Positions 1-6,600 of a DNA stretch of 8,989 nt are shown here, in pieces. A program made the translations under genes and the position numbers. How positions within the stretch are numbered: the first letter of the stretch is position 1; each line of letters opens with the position of its first letter. The DNA is from an uncultured Pirellula sp. (GTDB taxonomy: Bacteria > Planctomycetota > Planctomycetia > Pirellulales > Pirellulaceae). The stretch is from positions 1-8,989 of the forward strand of contig CAILTZ010000426.1 in assembly GCA_903837255.1 (NCBI GenBank), given 5' to 3'. Under the pieces are notes generated by a model. It did not search any database. It was not told the DNA's origin and saw nothing but the letters and a program-made list of their open reading frames with translations.

Positions 1-36
1 ACACCGTCAATCCAGTCAACACCGTCAACTCCGTCA
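1..36. repeat. Tandem 9-base repeat, four copies
   Basis: Four adjoining 9-mers are seen: ACACCGTCA, ATCCAGTCA, ACACCGTCA and ACTCCGTCA. Copies 1 and 3 are identical and the other two differ at two or three positions. The unit length is a multiple of three, so copy changes would keep an overlapping reading frame. The array touches the left edge and may extend beyond it. Confidence 0.7.
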
Positions 37-92
37 AAAAAACCGCCGCCGCCAGGGGCTTGGACTCCGATCGCACGCAGATCTTCGGCTGA
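3..92 (+). CDS. Possible C-terminal end of an upstream gene (partial)
   Basis: The frame starting at base 3 is open from the left edge to a TGA at 90-92, giving 29 residues that begin TVNPVNTVNSVKK and end SDRTQIFG. About 24 of 29 codons end in G or C, clearly more than in the two competing frames, which are also open here (to 118-120 and to about 250). The first residues form a three-residue repeat (TVN, PVN, TVN, SVK) because the DNA is a 9-base tandem repeat. No family can be recognised from so short a tail. The call rests only on codon composition and could be wrong; the stretch may be non-coding repeat DNA. Confidence 0.3.
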   Translation, partial: TVNPVNTVNSVKKTAAARGLDSDRTQIFG

Positions 93-146
93 TGTTTCAT
101 TGCACTCTGGTTTGCGATGATGTTCGTCGGTCGTATCGGATTTCGT

Positions 147-205
147 CGTACTCGTACTCAGCGAAGCGGTACTCAGTCCGCCGCGGCGGACGGTACTCGT
201 ACTCG
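147..205. repeat. GTACTC direct repeats flanking a 16-bp perfect palindrome
   Basis: The motif GTACTC occurs at 148-153, 154-159, 169-174, 193-198 and 199-204, as two doublets (GTACTCGTACTC) with a single copy between. Between the single copy and the second doublet is a perfect palindrome, GTCCGCCGCGGCGGAC, at 176-191. The arrangement resembles a dispersed intergenic repeat more than protein-coding sequence. From general familiarity, GTACTC/GAGTAC-type repeats occur between genes in Rhodopirellula-like genomes, but I could not check that here. The palindrome could form a GC-rich hairpin only with a tight loop, or could bind a dimeric protein. Confidence 0.75.
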
Positions 206-246
206 ATGGCTGTTTGTACTGCGGCGATAACGATCGTTGATCGAGG

Positions 247-276
247 GTAGGAGTAGGAGTAGGAGTAGGAGTAGGA
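247..276. repeat. Hexamer tandem repeat (GTAGGA)x5
   Basis: Five perfect head-to-tail copies of GTAGGA run from 247 to 276, followed by a partial copy. Read in another register the array is GAGTAG repeats, so its GAGTAGGAGTA segments are complementary, with one mismatch, to the TACTCGTACTC doublets at 149-159 and 194-204. Each copy also contains AGGAG, a Shine-Dalgarno-like core. Such short perfect arrays change copy number easily. The function is unknown. Confidence 0.85.
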
Positions 277-322
277 GCAATGTGGTGCACCGTAGTGGTT
301 CGACGGCTTATTAAAAATCCAC

Positions 323-328
323 TAGAAT
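323..328 (+). promoter_or_regulatory. Possible -10 element for the Uma2 gene
   Basis: TAGAAT matches the sigma-70-type -10 consensus TATAAT at five of six positions and would place a transcript start some 55 bases before the Uma2 ATG at 390. No convincing TTGACA-like -35 lies at the proper distance (the best is TTCGAC at 299-304, a poor match). Planctomycete promoter consensus is not well defined, so this is weak. Confidence 0.2.
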
Positions 329-389
329 GTACCGACAAGCATCGATGTCTCGCCGGTGACGGCAAGTGAATTTTCTTAGGTAGGCAGTT

Positions 390-950
390 ATGAGCACCAT
401 CGCCAAACTTAGTGGAAATGATTTTGACCGCATGGTTTTACAAGGAGCTTTCGTTGATATCGAGCCCAAAAAGGTGGAGTTGATTTACGGGGAGATTCGC
501 TTTATGAATCCAGCAGGTCCGGTGCATGACGGACAGATCGAGTACTTAACCAATTGGTCCTATGAAAATACCGCCCGTCCAGAAGTGTCCATTCGCGTGC
601 AGTCGAGTATCCATTGTGGCGATCACCGTCCTGAACCAGACCTTGTATGGTCACGCAGGATGCCAGCCAAGCGCATACGTCCGACGCATGCAGATGTGCT
701 ACTGCTGATCGAGGTCTCTGACTCCAGCACGGAGCAGGATTTGGGTGAAAAGGCTAGGCTATATGCCGAACATGACATACCCGAGTATTGGGTGATCGAG
801 GTTCAGGCCCAGCAGGTTCACGTTCACCGAACACCTACACAAGGAAAGTACCAATCGATCCAGACGGTTGACAAATCCAAGTTGATCAGCCCACTTTGCC
901 AGCCAAGCGCAACGCTATCGCTGGCCGAACTGTTTGACCTCGATTCCTAA
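390..950 (+). CDS. Uma2-family protein (DUF820, PD-(D/E)XK nuclease fold), copy A
   Basis: This predicted 186-residue protein belongs to the Uma2 (DUF820, PF05685) family, which is assigned to the PD-(D/E)XK restriction-endonuclease fold. Family hallmarks visible are an acidic residue in VELIYGE (E30), HD at 46-47, PEPDLV with the likely metal-binding D84, the strand LLLIEVSDSS with E108, and K121 followed by the conserved YAEHDIPEYWVIE segment (125-137). All expected catalytic positions appear intact, and the length fits the family. The biological role and substrate of Uma2 proteins are not established; they often occur as many dispersed paralogs. There is no signal peptide, so it should act in the cytoplasm. 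The ATG at 390 is preceded by TTAGGTAGG (AGG at 382-384), a modest ribosome-binding site. A homologous gene, about half identical by eye, lies at 2747-3307 in opposite orientation. It converges with the hydrolase gene downstream. Confidence 0.9.
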   Translation: MSTIAKLSGNDFDRMVLQGAFVDIEPKKVELIYGEIRFMNPAGPVHDGQIEYLTNWSYENTARPEVSIRVQSSIHCGDHRPEPDLVWSRRMPAKRIRPTHADVLLLIEVSDSSTEQDLGEKARLYAEHDIPEYWVIEVQAQQVHVHRTPTQGKYQSIQTVDKSKLISPLCQPSATLSLAELFDLDS

Positions 951-1070
951 GTGCAGCGGATCCCATTGCACATTCCGCTATGGATCAATCAACGAACAAG
1001 CAGTTACCGATTTCGAAGTTGTTGAGCACCTGCAGAGGCTTGGTTGTTCTGGCTGCCGAGCGCTCCAGTC

Positions 1071-1967
1071 CTAGTCAAGCAACTTCGAATCGATCAGCCA
1101 CTCTTTCAAACGCTCAGGCCATTTCGCAGCCGCGTGGGTTGCATCGGCACGGTATCCGAAACCGTGGCCGGCGTTGGAATAGATATGAAGCTCACAAGGC
1201 ACCCCCTCCTCCTTGTACTGAAGATACAGCTTGGCCATCCCTAGCGAGATGTCATCGCGGTCTTTGGCACCAAGTGCGATAAACGCCGGAGGCATCCCCT
1301 TGCTGACCGTGAACCGATGCGAGCTGCCCGGATAGATGAGGACTTGGAAATCGGGTCGGCTGCTAAAACGATCTACGGGATCTGAACTATCCGACTTGCC
1401 CGGATCGGATTCCATGGCTGACAAGGCAGCCAGTTCCCCGCCGGCTGAGAACCCGAGGATGCCGACCCGATCCGGTTTGATTTTCCAATCGGCGGCATGG
1501 CTCCGCACGAGCCTCAGCGCCCGGCGGGTATCAGCCATCGCGTGCTCATCGACGGTGTACTTCGATCCTTCTTCTCGGGCCAATCGATAGCGTAGAACGA
1601 ATGCAGCGATGCCGTTGTCGGCAAACCACTGCCCAAGCGAGTCCCCTTCGTGGCCCAAGCACAGCATCCGGTGCCCGCCGCCAGGAGCGATGACGATAGC
1701 CGTTCCGGTAGCGTTTTCGGGCTTCGGAAGATAGGCTGTGATCGAAGGGGCATGGACGCTGGTGACATTGCAAGCACCATTGGTGCGATCAATTTTCTCC
1801 GGTTCACTTTTTCGATCCTGCGAACCCGGTGCTCCGCTTGGCCAAAGTTCGAGCCTCGGCGGCTCATCCCCCAAGGCTCTACCCAGGCTCCCTAGGGGCC
1901 CGAGTATCACGCACCAAAGCAAGCAGCAGGTCGAAAAATTCATCAGTTTTAAATAGATTTGGTTCAT
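1071..1967 (-). CDS. Exported alpha/beta-hydrolase (BD-FAE/acetylxylan-esterase-like)
   Basis: A 298-residue serine hydrolase of the alpha/beta fold. The nucleophile elbow is GFSAG (172-176, S174), the oxyanion-hole motif is PGGGH (95-99), the likely acid is one of the aspartates in AKDRDD (234-239), and the catalytic histidine is H268 in NAGHGFG. The residues before the fold, ending near ALG-DE (31-35), form a signal peptide with a hydrophobic core at about 13-28, so the enzyme is probably exported to the periplasm or cell surface. Related planctomycete proteins are often annotated as esterases or xylanase-like enzymes; the likely reaction is hydrolysis of an ester, perhaps on acylated polysaccharide, but the substrate cannot be read from sequence. 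The start at 1967 has a good Shine-Dalgarno (AGGA, plus-strand 1975-1978, seven bases before the ATG). It is divergent from the DUF1851-like gene and convergent with the first Uma2 gene, so it is probably monocistronic. Confidence 0.88.
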   Translation of the reverse strand: MNQIYLKLMNFSTCCLLWCVILGPLGSLGRALGDEPPRLELWPSGAPGSQDRKSEPEKIDRTNGACNVTSVHAPSITAYLPKPENATGTAIVIAPGGGHRMLCLGHEGDSLGQWFADNGIAAFVLRYRLAREEGSKYTVDEHAMADTRRALRLVRSHAADWKIKPDRVGILGFSAGGELAALSAMESDPGKSDSSDPVDRFSSRPDFQVLIYPGSSHRFTVSKGMPPAFIALGAKDRDDISLGMAKLYLQYKEEGVPCELHIYSNAGHGFGYRADATHAAAKWPERLKEWLIDSKLLD

Positions 1968-2013
1968 ACTCAGTTCCTTGGTTCTCGTCCAACAGTCGAT
2001 ATCGTCTCATCCA

Positions 2014-2019
2014 ATTATA
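2014..2019 (-). promoter_or_regulatory. Possible -10 element (TATAAT) for the hydrolase gene
   Basis: The minus strand reads GGCTATAATTGG here, a perfect TATAAT hexamer about 47 bases before the hydrolase ATG. Transcription would start near 2007 and give a leader of about 40 bases containing the Shine-Dalgarno site. No recognisable -35 (TTGACA-like) lies 16-18 bases upstream, so the call depends on the -10 alone. Confidence 0.3.
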
Positions 2020-2176
2020 GCCTAAATGGCTCCACAGGATTTCTGATGCGTTATGCGGCCAGTCCAAACCTGTCATGATGTGGAGCTATCCAGGCAGTGG
2101 GCATCGACTACAATCTCGTTTGAACCAGTCTTTTGGTCAGCATCTGCTATCCGCTTATCACCAAACTCCCTTTAAT

Positions 2177-2180
2177 AGGA
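2177..2180 (+). promoter_or_regulatory. Ribosome-binding site that sets the DUF1851-like start
   Basis: AGGA lies six bases before the ATG at 2187. The same frame opens earlier at a TTG at 2133, but that codon has no such site and the 18 extra residues do not look like part of the domain. The site AGGAACTGA is identical to the one before the divergent hydrolase gene. Confidence 0.7.
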
Positions 2181-2186
2181 ACTGAA

Positions 2187-2678
2187 ATGGAACTCGAAAA
2201 TTACCTCATCTCGATAGAGGACATCGATTGGACCGAGCTCTTCTGTGAATGGACTTGGCTCATTCCAGCCGGAACCCAAATTCAGCCTTGGATGATGAAC
2301 AACTTCGGGGATCTGTTTTGGTTTGATGAGCAAGAGCGAGTCAATTTCCTGAACATTTCCGATGGAACCAACGAAGTGGTCGCGGAAACAGAAGAGGAGT
2401 TTTTCAATCTACTGGAAGACGAAGAGAACTTGATCGTATGGCTGTTGATCGATCTGGTGGACGAACTGCAAGCAGCTGGCTTCAAGCTCGAGCAAGGTCA
2501 ATGCTACGGCTTCAAATTGCTCCCCACCCTCGAAGGGGAATTTGAGGCATCGAATGTGTACGTCTCAGATCTTTATGAGTACTGGGACTTCTGCGGGGAT
2601 GTCGGTCAGCAAATCGATGGACTGGACGATGGGAGCGAAGTCACCATCGAGATCCCCGAACGAGAAGGAATCGAGTGA
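2187..2678 (+). CDS. Acidic Tdi1-C-terminal/DUF1851-like protein, possible orphan immunity protein
   Basis: A 163-residue soluble protein. Segments GDLFWFDEQERVNFLNISDG (41-60), AETEEEFFNLL (66-76) and GQCYGFKLLPTLEGEFEASN (104-123) match my recollection of the DUF1851 family (PF08906), found at the C-terminus of Tdi1, the immunity protein that neutralises the type VI secretion DNase Tde1 in Agrobacterium. In that family the domain begins with the GD.F..D strand and ends with GQ.YGFK..P.LGG. By count it has 40 Asp/Glu and only 4 Lys/Arg, a very strong negative charge. Such acidity is common in proteins that bind basic toxins or nucleases, but the specific partner is an inference. No toxin, VgrG, Hcp or Rhs gene lies in the window, so if it is an immunity protein it is an orphan here, or it has another role. 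It is divergent from the hydrolase and converges with Uma2 copy B 68 bases downstream. Confidence 0.72.
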   Translation: MELENYLISIEDIDWTELFCEWTWLIPAGTQIQPWMMNNFGDLFWFDEQERVNFLNISDGTNEVVAETEEEFFNLLEDEENLIVWLLIDLVDELQAAGFKLEQGQCYGFKLLPTLEGEFEASNVYVSDLYEYWDFCGDVGQQIDGLDDGSEVTIEIPEREGIE

Positions 2679-2746
2679 AATCATCATGGCCTTGGGTTAG
2701 GCTGGTAGCGTCCAAGAAGGTATCAACTCCAGAATGATCCAGAGCG

Positions 2747-3307
2747 CTAGGTTACCGAGAACAGATCGGCAAGATCCAGCTTGGCGGTCGGAGCACACTC
2801 CGGTGAAAGTAGCGTAGGAGCGATTGCGATTTGAATTTTCCTGAAGGTCTTTCCGTCGCTATTCGATAGTACATGGATACGGCAAGACGGCACATCGACG
2901 ACCCAATATTCATGCACCCCGGCTTGGGCATACATATCCGCCTTCTCTTGCAAATCAGAGGCCAGACTCGTATCCGCAACTTCGATCAGCAAAAGCACAT
3001 CTGCCGCCGTAGGACGATCTCGTCCGTAGCGTCGAGGTTTGAGCCAAAGGATGTCAGGCTCAGGTCGATTGTCGTCACAGTTCAATCCGCTTTGCACCCG
3101 GATGTTGGCTGTTTCTTGGGTCGTCCACGAATGAGACCAGCGATTTAGATAGTCGATGTAATCATCGTGCAAAGGGCCTGCTGGGTTCATGAATCGCAAT
3201 TCTCCCCGGATCAGTTCTAATTTCTTACCACCGATGCAATCGAAAACGCCGCGGTCGACCATCGCGTCGAATTCGCGTCCAGTGAGTTTTGCGGAAATAG
3301 TGCTCAT
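2747..3307 (-). CDS. Uma2-family protein (DUF820, PD-(D/E)XK nuclease fold), copy B
   Basis: A second Uma2-family gene, also 186 residues when started at the ATG at 3307, whose product MSTISAKLTG aligns directly with MSTIAKLSG of copy A. Conserved positions are KKLELIRGE (28-36), FMNPAGPLHD (39-48), PEPDILW with D85, LLLIEVADTS with E109, K122 and HEYWVVD (132-138). The active-site pattern is complete. An upstream in-frame start would add 26 residues (to 3385), but these have no counterpart in copy A and look like leader DNA. No clear Shine-Dalgarno precedes 3307. The two copies share roughly half their residues but differ widely at third codon positions, so the duplication is old or they arrived separately. 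Both carry the conserved FMNPAGPxHD segment exactly except for one residue. Function as for the family: a putative nuclease of unknown substrate, cytoplasmic. Confidence 0.9.
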   Translation of the reverse strand: MSTISAKLTGREFDAMVDRGVFDCIGGKKLELIRGELRFMNPAGPLHDDYIDYLNRWSHSWTTQETANIRVQSGLNCDDNRPEPDILWLKPRRYGRDRPTAADVLLLIEVADTSLASDLQEKADMYAQAGVHEYWVVDVPSCRIHVLSNSDGKTFRKIQIAIAPTLLSPECAPTAKLDLADLFSVT

Positions 3308-3689
3308 CGCAGTGGGTTCGCAATGATGGGGAATCGGAAAGTCGGTAGCAAAATAATAAACTAACGCAACCGTCCGGTTCGTCAAGGATCGCTTGAAGTC
3401 ATTGCCAAAGTTCGGCTGTACTCAGGGCCAGGGATGCCTTCTTCGCGTACAAAGGGGCGGCTTCGATCGAGGCATAGGTCTCAGTAGAAATCCAACTTGA
3501 GCGTGTTTCTTTGAACTTTCCACCCACCCATTTTGCCCAAGAGCCGAAGGGGTTTATCAGGGGATTTCGTGACTATCGCCGATAGCAATTGCTCAACATT
3601 CAATTAGAGTGGTTTGGCCAGAGAAATTCTTGCGTTCTATCCTGTTGCAACCTTGAAACGGCAACCTTGAAACCACCTCGAAGATCATC
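3308..3689. other. Intergenic region between divergent Uma2 B and the Asp-box gene
   Basis: This 382-base region should hold promoters for both divergent genes, though no strong -35/-10 pair was seen. It contains a 57-codon open frame on the minus strand (3572 down to TGA at 3399-3401) with no ATG; its product would contain PLINPFGSWAKWVGGKF and end AELWQ, which I do not recognise. It also contains a small inverted repeat CTATC-GCC-GATAG (3573-3585) overlapping a perfect 10-bp palindrome AGCAATTGCT (3584-3593), and the 14-base tandem duplication at 3647-3674. No RNA gene is evident. Confidence 0.45.
3647..3674. repeat. 14-base tandem duplication in the leader of the Asp-box gene
   Basis: GCAACCTTGAAACG (3647-3660) is followed directly by GCAACCTTGAAACC (3661-3674), so 13 of 14 bases match. 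The second copy ends 15 bases before the ATG at 3690. The duplication probably arose by slippage; whether it affects expression is unknown. Confidence 0.8.
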
Positions 3690-6600
3690 ATGCTTAAAAA
3701 CTGGATTTTGGCAGTTTGCCTAGCTTTAGCGTTCGGTAATTCACACGCATTCTCCCAAGACTCCGACGAACCCAAGGATCAAGCACCGGGCATCAACTCG
3801 GCGTTGGTTTCGGCGTTGAAGTTTCGCGGGATTGGACCTGCCTTCATGTCTGGCCGGATTGGTGACATTGCGGTCGATCCGGTGAATCGTTCCATTTGGT
3901 ATGTGGTGGCCTCTTCGGGTGGCTTGTGGAAGACGGAAAACGCCGGCGTAACTTTCAAGCCCATTTTTGATGCCCAGGGATCGTACTCGATCGGTTGCGT
4001 CACGATCTGTCCGCACGATCGCCATACCATCTGGGTTGGCACTGGCGAGAACAATTCCCAGCGAAGTGTCGGCTATGGCGATGGCCTGTACAAGTCAACA
4101 GACGGCGGTCAATCTTTCAAGCGTGTGGGGTTGGAGAACAGCGAACACATCGGCATGATCGCCGTTGATCCGCGGGATCCGAATATCGTGTTTGTTGCCG
4201 CTCAAGGCCCATTGTGGAAGGATGGTGGAGATCGGGGTTTGTTCAAGACGACCGATGGAGGTAAGACCTGGACCAATGTCCTAAATATCAGTCCGATGAC
4301 TGGGATCAACGAAGTCCATATCGATCCGAGCAACCCGGATATCCTTTACGCGAGTTCCTATCAGCGACGACGGCACGAATGGGTGCTGATCGACGGCGGT
4401 CCGGAGTCGACCATTTACAAATCAACCGACGGTGGAACCACTTGGAGGAAAATTGGTCGCGGCTTGCCGGACGTCGATAAAGGAAAAATCGGATTGGATA
4501 TCTCGCCGGTGAACAATGAGATTGTCTATGCGATCGTCGAGGCGACTGAGGACAAAGGTGGGTTTTTCCGAAGCGTTAATCGAGGTGAAACCTGGGAGAA
4601 AATGAGCAGCTATATCGCCAGTAGCCCTCAGTACTACCACGAGATTGTCTGCTGCCCGCATAATGCGAATCGTATCTATTCGCTTGATACGATGATGATG
4701 GTCAGCGAAGATAGCGGCAAGACGTTCGTGGCTTTGGGCGAGGAGGACAAGCACGTCGACAATCACGCCATTGTCATCGATCCGGCCGATGAGAATCACC
4801 TTATCATCGGCTGCGACGGAGGTTTGTATGAAACATGGGATCGAGGCAAAAGCTATGATTACAAGGCCAATTTGCCGATCACCCAGTTTTATAAGGTAGC
4901 CGTCTCGAACGATAAGCCCTTCTACAACATCTATGGTGGGACGCAGGACAACGCCACGCAAGGAGGCCCTTCGCGTACCAACAACGAACATGGTATTCGC
5001 AACAGCGACTGGTTCGTCACGGTCTTCGGCGATGGATTCGAACCGGCGGTCGACCCGAATGATCCTGACACCATCTATTCGCAATGGCAATATGGTGGTC
5101 TTGTGCGTTACAACCGAAAGACAGGAGAAGCCGTAGACATCAAGCCGCAAGAGTCCAAAGAGGGCCCTGCGCTGCGATGGAACTGGGACTCTCCGTTGCT
5201 TATCTCTCCTCACAATCCCAAACGTCTGTATTATGCCTCGCAGATACTGTTTCGCAGCGACGATCGCGGCGATAACTGGACGCCAATCAGTCAAGATCTA
5301 ACCCGACAGATCGATCGCAATGCATTGAAGGTCATGGGCCGAGTATGGGGAGTCGATTCGGTCGCTAAGAACGCTTCAACATCGCTCTATGGCAACATCG
5401 TCGCACTCGACGAATCGACCCTAGCCCAAGGACTGATCTATGTCGGTACGGACGAAGGTTTGGTGCAGATCACCGAAGATGGTGGCGCAACATGGCGCAA
5501 GGTGGATCGCTTTGGCACATTGGATATCCCGGAGTTTGGTTATATTCATGACATCGAAGCCGATCTGTTCGATTCCAACACCGTGTATGTCGTGGTCAAC
5601 AATCACAAACGCGGCGATTTTAAGCCCTATATACTCAAGTCCGCCGACCGTGGAAAGTCTTGGAATGAGATCACCGGCGATCTACCCCAGAGAGGTAGCG
5701 TGTACACACTCAAGCAAGATCATGTGAATCCAAACCTGCTCTTTTGCGGTACCGAATTTGGATGCTATTTCACCGTCGATGGTGGTGGGAAATGGATTGC
5801 CCTCAAGTCGGGATTGCCCACCATCATGGTGCGAGATCTGGAAATCCAACGACGGGAAAACGATCTTGTGCTAGCCACCTTTGGCCGGGGCTTTTTTGTT
5901 CTCGATGACTACTCTCCCCTGCGAGGGATCAAGCCGGAGTTGCTCGAGACCAACACCATGTTCCCCATCAAAAAGGGGCTTATGTTTCAGACGGTCAATC
6001 CGATGGGCGTCTCGGGCCGTGGGTTCCAAGGTGCGAATTTTTACACCGCACCCAATCCGGAGTATGGAGTCACGTTCACATTCCACTTGAAGGACGAGCT
6101 CAAAACCAAGAAATCCAAGCGAGAAAAAAAGGACCGAGAAGGAGCTAAGGCGGGTAACGATACCCCTTATCCAACCTGGGAGGAACTCAAAAACGAAGAT
6201 CGAGAAATTGCACCGTCACGTTGGCTGACCATTCGCGATGTATCGGGTGCCGTGGTGCGCAGGATTCCAACATCGACGGACCGAGGGATCATGCGTGCGA
6301 ATTGGGATTATCGTCATGCGGGGCCAAGCGGTGGAGCTCGGCGAAGACGTGCCGCAGGGGGCGGCCCTGTGGCGATCCCGGGCAAGTACACCGTCGAGGT
6401 TTCTCAGATGGTCGAGGGCGATGTCACTGAGCTGATCGCAAAGACAGAGTTTGAGATCGAGCCGTTGACCTTTGGTGACACGACGGAGATCAATCGGGCC
6501 GCGATTCGTGACTTTGCCAAACAAGTCTACAAACTTGCCAACGCAGTCACAGCAGCTACCGACCTAACCAACGAAGCCATCGAGCGGCTCGAAGCGATCG

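Larger units (their letters stand above)
93..389. other. Non-coding, repeat-rich region upstream of the first Uma2 gene
   Basis: This 297-base stretch contains the GTACTC/palindrome cluster and the GTAGGA array listed separately. Between the array and the Uma2 start there is a small open frame of 29 codons (ATG at 280, TGA at 367-369), preceded by the AGGAG-containing hexamers, and a -10-like hexamer TAGAAT at 323-328. No tRNA-like cloverleaf or longer gene was seen. The region is probably the promoter and leader of the Uma2 gene with a repeat element inserted upstream. Confidence 0.5.

Noticed and set aside
247..276. GTAGGA array as a CRISPR
   Set aside because: Units are 6 bases with no spacers; it is a simple tandem repeat.
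951..979. Two alternative short hairpins (AGCGGA/TCCGCT and GTGCA/TGCAC) between convergent genes as a terminator
   Set aside because: Stems are only 5-6 bp with loops of 11-13 bases and no T-run follows.
980..1282. Plus-strand open frame after the first Uma2 gene
   Set aside because: It mostly overlaps the 3' end of the hydrolase gene in antisense, has no ribosome-binding site and a low-complexity product.
1514..1867. Minus-strand open frame in a second frame of the hydrolase gene
   Set aside because: The overlapping hydrolase frame carries the full catalytic triad and a signal peptide; this one is an out-of-frame shadow.
1879..2076. Minus-strand 65-codon frame upstream of the hydrolase
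   Set aside because: It overlaps the hydrolase start and its promoter region, lacks motifs and shows no ribosome-binding site; it is probably chance.
2133..2186. Upstream TTG start extending the DUF1851-like gene by 18 codons
   Set aside because: The internal ATG at 2187 has a well-placed AGGA, whereas the TTG has none and the extension does not resemble the domain.
3308..3385. N-terminal extension of Uma2 copy B by 26 residues
   Set aside because: Copy A starts at the homologous MSTI, and the extension has no counterpart there.
4422..5294. Minus-strand open frame of 290 codons inside the Asp-box gene
   Set aside because: It lies wholly antisense to a gene with clear repeated motifs and a signal peptide; its product shows no recognisable motif, and antisense openness follows from the codon use of the plus-strand gene.
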